Origin: a virus
Virus record (IMG/VR): IMGVR_UViG_3300012006_000004
Span: 1 to 44,819 of that record
DNA: 44,819 bases
Strand: one strand, 5' to 3'
The position numbers and the translations under genes are program-made. Of the stretch, positions 1-6,597 are shown one piece after another; position 1 is the stretch's first letter, and every line of letters starts with the position of its first letter. The notes beneath the pieces were generated by a model. That model was given only the letters and a program-made list of their open reading frames with translations. It was not told the DNA's origin and searched no databases.

Positions 1-116
1 CTATAGTAAGTACACAAAAAGTATTTAAAACAAAGGTGTGAATGATGAGTTGGTAGATAATTTGGTTTAGTCGGACATTTTCGTCGTTTCCTGGTATTTA
101 TTTTTTCATAGTACTT

Positions 117-383
117 CTAATGTATACGTTTTTTGTTTTTTTTGTTGGTGTGATTTTTTTTAGCCACTGTTGCTGTTGCTGTATCGGATGCTTGTGCTGC
201 TTGCGTAACTTCAATAACTGCCGTAGAAAGAGCGGTATTGACTGCTTGTTGTGCAGGACTAACAACTACCTGCTCTGGTGCTGCTGGAATTGGATCATCA
301 GCATAAGCTAAAGATGGACCTAAAATAAAGAACCAGCCCATAATAAATAGGCTGGCTAATAGTAATTTTATCTTTCTAGTCAA
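117..383 (-). CDS. Small secreted or membrane-anchored protein
   Basis: An 88-residue protein of unknown function. Residues 1-28 form a Sec-type signal: basic MTRKIK, a hydrophobic stretch, then a plausible cleavage site after AYA before DD. The mature part is Ala, Thr, Val and Gln rich, low in complexity, and ends in a Lys/Asn-rich basic tail. The start is TTG, supported by AGGAG 6 nt upstream. It is the last gene of the lysis-side cluster, with its own extended -10 promoter and a 15-bp inverted repeat upstream. If the signal is not cleaved it would be a one-span membrane protein, so a role as holin or spanin partner of the endolysin is possible, but nothing in the sequence proves it. Confidence 0.7.
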   Translation of the reverse strand: MTRKIKLLLASLFIMGWFFILGPSLAYADDPIPAAPEQVVVSPAQQAVNTALSTAVIEVTQAAQASDTATATVAKKNHTNKKNKKRIH

Positions 384-391
384 TTGGCTCT

Positions 392-424
392 CCTAAGTAA
401 TATAAAGTATTTATATTACTTAGG
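392..424. repeat. Perfect 15-bp inverted repeat at promoter of secreted peptide
   Basis: Arms CCTAAGTAATATAAA and TTTATATTACTTAGG flank a 3-nt spacer (GTA). It begins 1 nt after the -10 box at 426-431 on the minus strand, and its far end overlaps the ribosome binding site of the 117-383 gene. It could be a repressor operator or, from about +1, a 10-11 bp 5' hairpin in the mRNA. Position and symmetry are seen directly; the role is inferred. Confidence 0.75.
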
Positions 425-425
425 A

Positions 426-434
426 ATTATAGCA
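426..434 (-). promoter_or_regulatory. Extended -10 promoter for secreted peptide gene
   Basis: The minus strand reads TGCTATAAT, a perfect extended -10. No good -35 is visible at 16-18 nt. The predicted start of transcription, near 419-420, lies inside the inverted repeat 392-424. Confidence 0.6.
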
Positions 435-463
435 GATTAATGTTGTTAAATTAAACTAGTTAA

Positions 464-652
464 CTATTTTGGATTATCGGTTTTGTAAAATCCATTACCC
501 TTAAATTGTATCCCAAAGGGTGTGAAATGTCTTATCATTTCAGAATCACACTCATCACAGACGTAGCCTGGATCATCTTCTGATATTGAACGGGTTATAG
601 AAAGTGTTGCATGAGAGTCATCTTCTACGCATTTGTATTCATAAACTGGCAT
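464..652 (-). CDS. FmdB-like zinc ribbon protein
   Basis: A 62-residue protein. The opening MPVYEYKC and a later CDEC pair at about residues 32-35 match the FmdB-type zinc ribbon family (putative regulatory protein FmdB). The family binds one zinc through two Cys pairs. Here the first pair is degenerate: C8 is followed by ED where a second Cys or Asp is usual. The function of the family is poorly known; DNA or protein binding is likely. The start codon overlaps the stop of the nuclease gene upstream (TAATG), so the two are probably translationally coupled. Confidence 0.75.
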   Translation of the reverse strand: MPVYEYKCVEDDSHATLSITRSISEDDPGYVCDECDSEMIRHFTPFGIQFKGNGFYKTDNPK

Positions 653-1059
653 TACTTACCGCTCTTTTTCCTCGCTTTAGCTAAAGCATCAAAATCTTTG
701 ACTTTAGTTTCTCCTAAATATCCCCAAGCATATCCATCATTAATCATCTTTTCATTTAAAGATAGCTCTGCTCCGTCTAAGAATACCCAACCTAATATTC
801 TTCCATACTTTTCAGATGAGTCCATTTTTTCTGTTTTAATTACAACAGACTTAGCTGCTTCAATTTCATGTTTTAAATATGCTTTTGCCTCAAGTCCTAA
901 AGCTTTTTCTGCTTTATCTGATGTTCTTGATTCTGGTGTATCTATGCCAGCAAGTCTTACTCTAGAACTAAATGAGATATCAAATCCAAGATCAATGTCT
1001 ACATCTATTGTGTCTCCGTCCACAACTTTTGTAACCTTTTTTACATAGTACTCAAACAT
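652..1059 (-). CDS. Staphylococcal nuclease-like (SNase) endonuclease
   Basis: A 135-residue thermonuclease-fold protein. I start it at the ATG at 1059 (MFEYYVKK) because AAGGGGA lies just upstream; the longer reading to 1107 has no ribosome binding site. The active-site residues known from S. aureus nuclease fall at the same numbers: D21, R35, D40, T41, E43 (in RLAGIDTPES) and R87 (in KYGRILG). It should therefore be a calcium-dependent nuclease acting on DNA or RNA. No signal peptide is visible, so it would act inside the cell, perhaps in host DNA breakdown. It is followed by the FmdB-like gene. Confidence 0.9.
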   Translation of the reverse strand: MFEYYVKKVTKVVDGDTIDVDIDLGFDISFSSRVRLAGIDTPESRTSDKAEKALGLEAKAYLKHEIEAAKSVVIKTEKMDSSEKYGRILGWVFLDGAELSLNEKMINDGYAWGYLGETKVKDFDALAKARKKSGK

Positions 1060-1161
1060 GATTCCCCTTAATATTGATGAGCAGTTTGAGGACTTGCTCA
1101 GGTCCATCCTAAGGCGTAACTAATTAGCCCGTGTCCCATCAGATGGAACAATACAATTATA
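1060..1161 (-). promoter_or_regulatory. Structured leader and -10 upstream of SNase
   Basis: This 102-nt gap lies between hsp20 and the nuclease. A TATAAT box sits at 1156-1161 (minus) without a TG extension or clear -35. Downstream, GTTCCAT and ATGGGAC pair across CTG (7 bp with one G-U), and TGAGCA pairs with TGCTCA across 11 nt. A 13-codon ORF beginning at the ATG inside the first hairpin could be a leader peptide. All of this is suggestive only. Confidence 0.35.
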
Positions 1162-1635
1162 CTACTTCTTCTTCTTTCTTACACCTGGCGCAAATACCTG
1201 CTCCTCTGGAGTAAAAGAATTAAGGATTTCAAATGATTTAGGCTTTGCCTCATCTGGGATATTTCTAATAACAAATACCTTTAGGATGCCGTCTGCCATC
1301 ATGACTCCAACAACCTCCATAAATTCTGATAATGAAAATGTTCGGCTGAAGTTTCTTGCCCCAATTCCCTTATGAATATATGTATTTGTTTCTTCTTCCT
1401 CAGATGAACCTTTAATCGTTAGAACATTTTTTTCCTGCTCTACTTTAATGTCATCCTTTTTAAAGCCAGCTAATGCCAGCTCAATTACATAACTATCCTC
1501 ATCTACCTTAACCAGATTATATGGTGGATAGTTTGTTGAGTTATGCATTACTTTTTCTAGATCTCTGAATTGGCGATCCCAACCAATAAAAAATGGATCT
1601 TTAAAAAGATCCAGTGTGAATGTTGTGTTATTCAT
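1162..1635 (-). CDS. Hsp20 / alpha-crystallin small heat shock protein
   Basis: A 157-residue small heat shock protein, an ATP-independent chaperone that holds unfolding proteins. The N-terminal arm (about 1-35) is followed by an alpha-crystallin beta-sandwich: YVIELALAGFKKDDIKVEQE, then LTIKG, a GIGARNFSRTFSL strand and an ADGILKVFV strand near residues 105-112. The C-terminal tail is Lys-rich and ends in KKKK. Class A or IbpA-like proteins are the nearest relatives; cyanophages carry similar genes. AAAGGGGA lies before the ATG. The gene stands alone between inferred promoters, so it may be expressed independently of the endolysin upstream. Confidence 0.93.
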   Translation of the reverse strand: MNNTTFTLDLFKDPFFIGWDRQFRDLEKVMHNSTNYPPYNLVKVDEDSYVIELALAGFKKDDIKVEQEKNVLTIKGSSEEEETNTYIHKGIGARNFSRTFSLSEFMEVVGVMMADGILKVFVIRNIPDEAKPKSFEILNSFTPEEQVFAPGVRKKKK

Positions 1636-1663
1636 GTTATTCCCCTTTCAAGCGAATAAATTA

Positions 1664-1696
1664 ATATACGGACCCTCTATTGAGCGGTCCGTATAT
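1664..1696. repeat. Inverted repeat 1 nt after hsp20 -10 (operator or terminator)
   Basis: Arms ATATACGGACC and GGTCCGTATAT, 11 bp perfect, enclose 11 nt that can pair further (CTC with GAG). It lies between the endolysin stop and the hsp20 start. On the minus strand it is followed by TAATTTATT, so it could work as a weak terminator for the endolysin. Its placement next to the -10 equally suggests an operator. Length and offset match those of the repeat at 392-424. Confidence 0.65.
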
Positions 1697-1697
1697 T

Positions 1698-1706
1698 ATT
1701 ATATCA
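1698..1706 (-). promoter_or_regulatory. Extended -10 promoter for hsp20
   Basis: The minus strand reads TGATATAAT, with TTGTCA 18 nt upstream of TATAAT inside the last codons of the endolysin gene. It is followed after 1 nt by the inverted repeat 1664-1696. Confidence 0.65.
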
Positions 1707-1710
1707 GATC

Positions 1711-2454
1711 TTATAGGAACTTGACAAGTTCGACCCAAGTCTTGGGACCAATAATACCATTTGAATCTACTAGATCATGATTGTCTTGAAATGCAATTAC
1801 TGACTTCTTTGTTGCTGGACCATATTCTCCATCTGCAAGTAAGCCGAGGGCCTTTTGAACAACTTTAACGCCATCATTTTTATCTCCTGGCTTAATTTGT
1901 CCTGGAAATGCTGGCTTATCCTGTGCTGGAATTTTTGCTGTAACTTCATTGCCCTTATAATTAGGACGACCCCAGCCAACTATTGAGACCATAACCTTTT
2001 TCTTATTTGTCTTATATGCACGAAGCTGCTCGCAAACTTCTCCGCCATTTCTTTGACTTCCAGTTTTCTTTCCAGAAGTATTTCCTTCTAAAGTTGTAAC
2101 AGTTCCATCTTTATTATCTTTAACGCAAATTCCTACATGAGAAATTCTATCAACACCGTCTCCTGGAAAATCAAAATACAGAATATCTCCAGGCTGTGGA
2201 GCTGTACCATTATCTGCTTCAAACCAAGTACCCATCTTTTTGAATGCTGCCGCACCTGCAACTGTAGAAACAGTATTAGGAACCTTTACGCCAGATTGTG
2301 AAGCACACCACATTACATAGCTTCCGCACCATGGTAAAAAATTAGCTTTTGTAAAAGCTCCGTATTTTGTTTCATTATCTTTTGGACCTTCAATAGTTCC
2401 AACTTCTTTTTGTGCAACTTCAATTATAGCTGCAGCTGTTCCTTTTTCTGCCAT
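1711..2454 (-). CDS. Endolysin: CHAP-like amidase/peptidase plus peptidoglycan-binding domain
   Basis: A 247-residue lysin that would cut cell-wall peptidoglycan at the end of infection. The catalytic domain spans about 1-160: C43 in PWCGSYVMWC, H106 in ISHVGI, and TLEGNTS with E123, the Cys-His-acid pattern of CHAP and NlpC/P60-type enzymes. A linker follows, then a PG_binding_1 domain at about 185-247 (GDKNDGVKVVQKALGLLADG, then YGPATKKSVIAFQ). There is no signal peptide, so a holin is needed for release. AAAGGAGA precedes the ATG. Dps lies 13 nt upstream, so the pair is probably co-transcribed. Confidence 0.9.
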   Translation of the reverse strand: MAEKGTAAAIIEVAQKEVGTIEGPKDNETKYGAFTKANFLPWCGSYVMWCASQSGVKVPNTVSTVAGAAAFKKMGTWFEADNGTAPQPGDILYFDFPGDGVDRISHVGICVKDNKDGTVTTLEGNTSGKKTGSQRNGGEVCEQLRAYKTNKKKVMVSIVGWGRPNYKGNEVTAKIPAQDKPAFPGQIKPGDKNDGVKVVQKALGLLADGEYGPATKKSVIAFQDNHDLVDSNGIIGPKTWVELVKFL

Positions 2455-2467
2455 TTTAAATCTCCTT

Positions 2468-2923
2468 TTAGTTATTAATAATTGTTTTAAGTGTTACTGT
2501 TAATTTCCATCTAAACTTTTCATGCGCTGTAATTCTATCTGCAAAGAAGTTTGCAACTCCTTGCTCGTTTGCATCAATTGCAACATTAAGAGCAGTTTTT
2601 AAATCTGCAATTATTTTATCGTTTGATGCAGTTAAAGATTTTAACATTTCAACAGCATTCCCAGTATTTGACTGTAAATCATACTTTACATTCGAAATAG
2701 CTAAAATTGTCTGTACATCAAATTCTGCGTACTCTCCAAAGATTCTAATCCACTCTGCATATTCATCTACTGATGACCACGCATCATTGTAGATATCTGA
2801 GAACATTTCATGGAACTGATCAAACAGTATACCTTCAACATTCCAATGGTAACCGTGAGCCTTTGTATAATAAATAAAAGCATTAGACTGTAAAAGTCTA
2901 AGCTGACCAATTAATTCTTCCAT
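2468..2923 (-). CDS. dps: Dps/ferritin-like iron-storage and DNA-protection protein
   Basis: A 151-residue Dps family protein. Dps forms a 12-subunit shell that oxidises and stores iron and protects DNA from oxidative damage. The inter-subunit ferroxidase ligands of Listeria Dps (H31, H43, D58, E62) have exact counterparts with the same spacing: H26 (GYHWNV), H38, D53 and E57 (DEYAEW). An active ferroxidase is therefore predicted. There is no long basic N-terminal tail, so direct DNA binding is less certain. AGGAGG lies before the ATG and an extended -10 promoter lies upstream. It is the first gene of a dps-endolysin pair, an odd pairing that suggests late expression. Confidence 0.93.
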   Translation of the reverse strand: MEELIGQLRLLQSNAFIYYTKAHGYHWNVEGILFDQFHEMFSDIYNDAWSSVDEYAEWIRIFGEYAEFDVQTILAISNVKYDLQSNTGNAVEMLKSLTASNDKIIADLKTALNVAIDANEQGVANFFADRITAHEKFRWKLTVTLKTIINN

Positions 2924-2953
2924 TTTTTTCCTCCTAAAAACTATAATAATACA

Positions 2954-2962
2954 ATTATAGCA
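2954..2962 (-). promoter_or_regulatory. Extended -10 promoter for dps-endolysin
   Basis: The minus strand reads TGCTATAAT between tRNA-Gly and dps. CTATAAT and ATTATAG form a 7-bp inverted repeat spanning the -10 and the start region (2941-2960). No -35 is recognised. Confidence 0.6.
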
Positions 2963-2975
2963 TTTACCTTACTAG

Positions 2976-3046
2976 AGCGAGTGACCAGAATCGAACTGGC
3001 ACCATCTGCTTGGAAGGCAGAAGCACTACCATTATGCAACACTCGC
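2976..3046 (-). tRNA. tRNA-Gly(UCC)
   Basis: A 71-nt cloverleaf. Acceptor GCGAGTG pairs with CACTCGC. The anticodon stem TCTGC/GCAGA holds loop CTTCCAA (anticodon UCC, reads GGA). The T arm is GCCAG-TTCGATT-CTGGT and the discriminator is U, as usual for Gly. CCA is not encoded. It reads an A-ending Gly codon common in this AT-rich genome. Confidence 0.95.
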
Positions 3047-3049
3047 AAG

Positions 3050-3121
3050 TGCCCTTAAAGAGATTCGAACTCCTGGCCTAACGGGTAGAAACCGTCCGCT
3101 CTTCCGCTGAGCTATAAGGGC
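3050..3121 (-). tRNA. tRNA-Arg(UCU)
   Basis: A 72-nt cloverleaf. Acceptor GCCCTTA pairs with TAAGGGC. D arm GCTC...GAGC. Anticodon stem GACGG/CCGTT with loop TTTCTAC (anticodon UCU, reads AGA). T arm AGGAG-TTCGAAT-CTCTT; discriminator A. AGA is rare in many actinobacteria, so the gene would help translate phage mRNA. It lies 3 nt from tRNA-Gly and 2 nt from the stop of the protein gene upstream. Confidence 0.95.
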
Positions 3122-3123
3122 AT

Positions 3124-3435
3124 TTAATCATTTGGAATGTCTTTGTCAGCAACATTCATTTCAATAAGTCCTAATTCTTTAGCCATCTTTTGTCCCTCTG
3201 GAGACATTTCAATTATAGCCTCTAAATTATCATCATATGATACGTTAATTAGTCCTGCTTCATATAAAGCAATTAATGAACTATCCACATGATCTGCATG
3301 AGCCTGCCATAATTCAGGAGCAATGTGTTTAGCTTTTTCTGTAATCTCAAAAATGAACTCTCCATCTTCATCCATGCCAGATAATTCTACAGCACCGATT
3401 TCAATGTAATAAGACAATTTATCATCTGGATCCAT
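3124..3435 (-). CDS. Hypothetical acidic protein nested between tRNAs
   Basis: A 103-residue acidic protein, not recognised. I start it at MDPDDKLS (3435) because AGAAAGG lies 6 nt upstream; the longer reading would run into tRNA-Met. The later part (EKAKHIAPELWQAHADHVDS, LIALYEAGLINVSYD, LEAIIEMSPEGQKMAKELG) looks helical, like a small winged-helix or adaptor fold. The stop codon is 2 nt from tRNA-Arg and the start 14 nt from tRNA-Met, so its mRNA is likely to be trimmed at both ends by tRNA processing. Confidence 0.75.
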   Translation of the reverse strand: MDPDDKLSYYIEIGAVELSGMDEDGEFIFEITEKAKHIAPELWQAHADHVDSSLIALYEAGLINVSYDDNLEAIIEMSPEGQKMAKELGLIEMNVADKDIPND

Positions 3436-3449
3436 TTTGTACCTTTCTG

Positions 3450-3524
3450 TAGGGCGGGTGGGACTTGAACCCACACCTTCCAATTTATGAGATTGAAGCT
3501 ACTGACCAATTAAGCTACCGCCCC
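3450..3524 (-). tRNA. tRNA-Met(CAU), elongator-type
   Basis: A 75-nt cloverleaf. Acceptor GGGGCGG pairs with CCGCCCT (one G-U). Anticodon stem TCAAT/ATTGG, loop CTCATAA (anticodon CAU). T arm GTGGG-TTCAAGT-CCCAC; discriminator A. It lacks the mispaired position 1-72 and the three G-C anticodon-stem pairs of an initiator, so elongator Met is favoured. A lysidine-modified Ile(CAU) cannot be excluded by sequence alone. Confidence 0.93.
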
Positions 3525-3550
3525 TTAATAACTAAATTCTATCATTATAG

Positions 3551-3955
3551 TTATATATTAGCAATACCTAAATACTTTAAAGCTGATTTTATTAATCTAA
3601 CATCATCATTTAAAAGACCAATTGCAGTATTACAATTGCTACATAAAACTCCACGAATACATTTGCCACATGAAAAACTGTCATCATTGCAACATGAATG
3701 ATCGTGATCTATATGAACTGCTTTTTTGTTTTTGCATATCCAACATTTACCATTGTATTTTTTTAACATATTGTCATATGCTTCTTTGGTTGTATTATGT
3801 CTTTTAAATCTTCTAGGATCGTATCCTATTTTTTCTATATCTTTGTTTCTTTTTAATCTTCTATACTCATTTGCAGAAAACCTGCATGGGTCACAGGGCT
3901 TTTCTTTATTTTTAATATGAGTACTGTATCCAGAATATGTTCCACATTTTACCAT
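3551..3955 (-). CDS. Endonuclease VII-like HNH endonuclease
   Basis: A 134-residue protein. The N-terminal Cys/His cluster (CGTYSGYSTHIKNKEKPC and a second CxxC by residue 24) is a small zinc module common in actinophage HNH proteins. The core is recombination endonuclease VII-like: C71-x2-C74, HIDHDH at 81-86 holding the catalytic His, then RGVLCSNCNTAIGLLNDD with C105 and C108. T4 endonuclease VII resolves branched DNA before packaging; a free-standing homing role is the alternative. No ribosome binding site precedes the ATG. Instead a -10 box sits 6 nt upstream, so a leaderless mRNA is likely. Confidence 0.87.
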   Translation of the reverse strand: MVKCGTYSGYSTHIKNKEKPCDPCRFSANEYRRLKRNKDIEKIGYDPRRFKRHNTTKEAYDNMLKKYNGKCWICKNKKAVHIDHDHSCCNDDSFSCGKCIRGVLCSNCNTAIGLLNDDVRLIKSALKYLGIANI

Positions 3956-3990
3956 GATATAATTATATCATAACTTATGTCTCATAACAA
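3954..3990 (-). promoter_or_regulatory. Leaderless promoter of endonuclease VII-like gene
   Basis: TTGTTA (3985-3990), 17-nt spacer, then TGATATAAT (-10 at 3962-3967). The ATG begins 6 nt after the -10, at the expected +1. An 18-bp perfect palindrome, ATGATATAATTATATCAT (3954-3971), covers the -10 and the start codon, so a bound regulator could block both. Confidence 0.7.
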
Positions 3991-3991
3991 A

Positions 3992-4240
3992 TTATAACGT
4001 GCCGTCTTCATTTTTGTCAATAGTTTCTTCTACTATTTGCTGTACATATTCAGAAAAATGTTTTCTTGTACTTCCTGCTGGTCTATTTCCTAGACTTTTC
4101 CAAATTCTTTTATATTCAATTACATTCGCAAATGTAGTAGGACATAAAGAAATTCCGTTATATTCTTTTAACACAGTTGGAAGTGGAACATGTTTGCCAC
4201 AACATTTACATTCTTTAGCTTGCTCTTGGTATATGCTCAT
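3992..4240 (-). CDS. Small zinc-binding hypothetical protein
   Basis: An 82-residue protein. CKCCGKHVPLP (Cys 11, 13, 14) and a later SLC at residue 32 form a treble-clef or partial zinc-ribbon start, followed by a helical, charged region. Similar free-standing Cys-rich proteins often sit beside phage terminases and HNH genes. It overlaps the terminase stop by 4 nt (ATGA), so it is translationally coupled to it. Function unknown; a packaging accessory is possible from position alone. Confidence 0.65.
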   Translation of the reverse strand: MSIYQEQAKECKCCGKHVPLPTVLKEYNGISLCPTTFANVIEYKRIWKSLGNRPAGSTRKHFSEYVQQIVEETIDKNEDGTL

Positions 4241-6036
4241 AGTATCGTCATTCTATCCATTGCCTCTTGCAAATCAGCTGGCATTCTGGGAGGTCTTATT
4301 AAGTTAATTGATAAGTCTTTTGATTCAGATGGATGAAAATCATTATCAAAACTCATTGATTCATATGTATGAATATTTACTTCTTCATTATTATTTGGCC
4401 TTGTTCTACTTATGGCATTGAATACTGATCCGCAAACAGCATCGGCTAAGTCTTTTGAACCTTTTCTTGGGTGATCTACCTTATCTCTCATGATTTTAAG
4501 CTGAAGCAATTCATCTATAAGTAATTTAATTCCTGGTCCAGATAATCTTTCTTCCATAATAACCATAGCCATATCGTCATAATGTTTTTTGGCAACTGAA
4601 AGCAATTCAGTACTAATGCCATATTGCTTTAACTGCTGCATCATATCATGCGAGTTCCATCTATCAAAGGTGCAGACACGGATATTAAATCCAAGAGTTT
4701 TGAGAGATAATATATAGTCTTTAACTTCAGTAAAGTCAACAGATTTATCTGGTGTTGGAGTCCAATATCTTACTGCATCAACAGTTACAATTGGAGCAGG
4801 CTGAGAGTACTCATTAGTTACTTTGACATTTACCCAGCGATCTACATGCGCTAAAGCAACAGCACAGTGGTCGTGTTTTTGAGCTAAGTCAACATGAATA
4901 AAGTATTCTTTTTCTTCATTTGGCTTAAACCATTCTTCAATTCTTCCAAAGTTATCTACAGCTAAAGACATTTGATTGAATGCTTTTTCAACTTTCTCTC
5001 TTGATTTAAAGAAGGCATCAATCATTTCTGGTGGCATACAGGCAAATCTTCCAAGTGCATCTAGACTATTTTTATAAAATGCTGTTTTAAAATCATCAAT
5101 TTTTCTTGTAGGGTTTACTTCCCATGTAGGTCTTTTTAGGGCATACACCTTTGGAATTAAATATGACTTTATGTGGTCTTCTTCCCACTCAATATCAAAT
5201 TCATTACCTTCCGTTCCATCTGGAAGATCCTCATCCATTTTAAAATGATGTATACGAATAACAGTATCTTTTTCAGCAATTACTGAATCATAAAACTTTT
5301 GAATAGGATCGTTTTTAAAGCGTGGAAATGAAAGAAGAATTACTTTACCAAAGTCTGGGAAACGAGAGTCTACTGATGCACGATACATATCGTATATAGC
5401 ATTAGCTGTCTTTGCTTGATCGTGACCAGTTGTATTATCAATCGCAAATCCTGATATTTCATCTAGAATAACAACAATAACGTTATATCCTTCCCATGCT
5501 TCTCTTTCTGAGTGACCTGAGTGAACTGTAACAGATTTATCAAACTTCATTTCAGAAGCTTTATCTGTGTACTTTCCTGCAAACCATGGAGATCTTTCAA
5601 TACGAGTTTTAAATCCTTTAAAGAAAACATTGTTTGCCTGTTGAGCATTTATAGCAATATTAAGAATATCTATTGCATCTCCTGGAGGCTTGCCATAATA
5701 TGTTGCTGGATCCTTTAGGCACAATAGTAAATACACTATATATGAAACTGCAATAGTTGAAGAATAATCTTTACCAGATCCTTTACCTAATTGTGCAATG
5801 ACTTCTGTAGCAGTTTGCTTAAACATTCTTGCGCCCTCTTCTTCACCAAAGAGCTTTTTTAATGTTGATTCTTTATAAATTTGAGAACTTTTTTCAATAA
5901 GAGTATATTGCAACTCAGATAACGGTGGTAAGCCTAAATACTCTGGGCTTGTTACAAATGTACGAAGATCTACTGGGCGTTCATCAAATTCTTCGCCATC
6001 AAGCATATCTATTAAATCATTAAAATCAAATTCCAC
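4237..6036 (-). CDS. terL: Terminase large subunit (packaging ATPase and nuclease)
   Basis: A 599-residue motor protein that pumps phage DNA into the prohead and cuts it. ATPase domain: Walker A LGKGSGKD at 83-90, Walker B VVILDE at 188-193. The RNase H-like nuclease starts at about 375, with D383 in FIHVDLAQKHDH, a second acidic site near FDRWNSHD, and DLADAVCGS near 545. The start is GTG, inside the end of the small-subunit gene (11-nt overlap), with GAGGA upstream. Length and domain order are normal for the family. The packaging type (cos or headful) cannot be told from this sequence. Confidence 0.95.
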   Translation of the reverse strand: MEFDFNDLIDMLDGEEFDERPVDLRTFVTSPEYLGLPPLSELQYTLIEKSSQIYKESTLKKLFGEEEGARMFKQTATEVIAQLGKGSGKDYSSTIAVSYIVYLLLCLKDPATYYGKPPGDAIDILNIAINAQQANNVFFKGFKTRIERSPWFAGKYTDKASEMKFDKSVTVHSGHSEREAWEGYNVIVVILDEISGFAIDNTTGHDQAKTANAIYDMYRASVDSRFPDFGKVILLSFPRFKNDPIQKFYDSVIAEKDTVIRIHHFKMDEDLPDGTEGNEFDIEWEEDHIKSYLIPKVYALKRPTWEVNPTRKIDDFKTAFYKNSLDALGRFACMPPEMIDAFFKSREKVEKAFNQMSLAVDNFGRIEEWFKPNEEKEYFIHVDLAQKHDHCAVALAHVDRWVNVKVTNEYSQPAPIVTVDAVRYWTPTPDKSVDFTEVKDYILSLKTLGFNIRVCTFDRWNSHDMMQQLKQYGISTELLSVAKKHYDDMAMVIMEERLSGPGIKLLIDELLQLKIMRDKVDHPRKGSKDLADAVCGSVFNAISRTRPNNNEEVNIHTYESMSFDNDFHPSESKDLSINLIRPPRMPADLQEAMDRMTIL

Positions 6037-6562
6037 TAGCGTCCTCTATTACAATTGCTTCTACAACACCTGTAATCTGGGACAAGCGTTTGGCAACATC
6101 CATCTTACACTTAGGGCAAGAAGAAGTTACTTCCTTTAAAATCTTTACTAAAATATCCTGTTTGCGTTCCGCCTCTGCAATTTGTGATGCAACTTCAGCA
6201 TTATCTAATAGGCCAACTTGTTGAAGCATACCAATTCTTTTTGTCTCAATATCTGAGATTAACTTAAGAGCATTAGCCTTAACATTAAGCTGTCCTTGTG
6301 TATCTGCGTCTTCTACGGTCTTCCAGGCCTCTTTAATGAGCATTGCATAGTGTTGATCTGCTCCAGAGACTGCTTCTTTGGCACGGTCTCTAGCATTAGT
6401 ATCATTGTGCACAACAGATTTCCAGTCGTCAATTAACTCAAGGACTTCCTTACGAGTGAATCCAGTAATGGTTGCAATTTGCGTAGTGTTGCTACCCTTG
6501 AGTAATTCCTCAACGACTTTGTTCATGCGGTCATAATGTACCGCTGGTTCAATTTGTGACAT
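6026..6562 (-). CDS. terS: Terminase small subunit (probable)
   Basis: A 178-residue protein directly upstream of terL, overlapping it by 11 nt. Residues 25-48 (TTQIATITGFTRKEVLELID) form a helix-turn-helix, as in the DNA-recognition part of small terminases. The middle (about 60-140) is long helices suited to ring assembly. A CPKC pair at about 150 is unusual. Small terminases bind the packaging start and bring the large subunit to DNA. The assignment rests on the HTH, length and position. The ATG is 6 nt after a -10 box and has only a weak GTAGGT before it. Confidence 0.8.
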   Translation of the reverse strand: MSQIEPAVHYDRMNKVVEELLKGSNTTQIATITGFTRKEVLELIDDWKSVVHNDTNARDRAKEAVSGADQHYAMLIKEAWKTVEDADTQGQLNVKANALKLISDIETKRIGMLQQVGLLDNAEVASQIAEAERKQDILVKILKEVTSSCPKCKMDVAKRLSQITGVVEAIVIEDASGI

Positions 6563-6568
6563 ACCTAC

Positions 6569-6597
6569 ATTATACTTCTAGTCGACTGAAATAGCAA
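6569..6597 (-). promoter_or_regulatory. Promoter of the terminase operon, probably leaderless
   Basis: TTGCTA (6592-6597), 17-nt spacer, TATAAT (6569-6574), then 6 nt to the ATG at 6562. It is the best two-box promoter outside the one at 22378. It lacks the TG extension. Confidence 0.7.

Noticed and set aside
1-116. Possible gene or terminal repeat at the left edge
   Set aside because: No open frame with a start and no sequence shared with the right edge that I can see; the region looks like plain 3' flanking sequence.
611-1048. 145-codon plus-strand open frame opposite the nuclease gene
   Set aside because: The minus strand has the full staphylococcal nuclease catalytic set; the plus frame has no motif or ribosome site.
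1060-1107. Longer N-terminus of the nuclease
   Set aside because: No ribosome binding site at 1107, whereas AAGGGGA precedes the ATG at 1059, and catalytic numbering fits the shorter form.
3436-3483. N-terminal extension of the tRNA-flanked gene (SSPTRPT part)
   Set aside because: It is a translation of tRNA-Met sequence; AGAAAGG supports the start at 3435.
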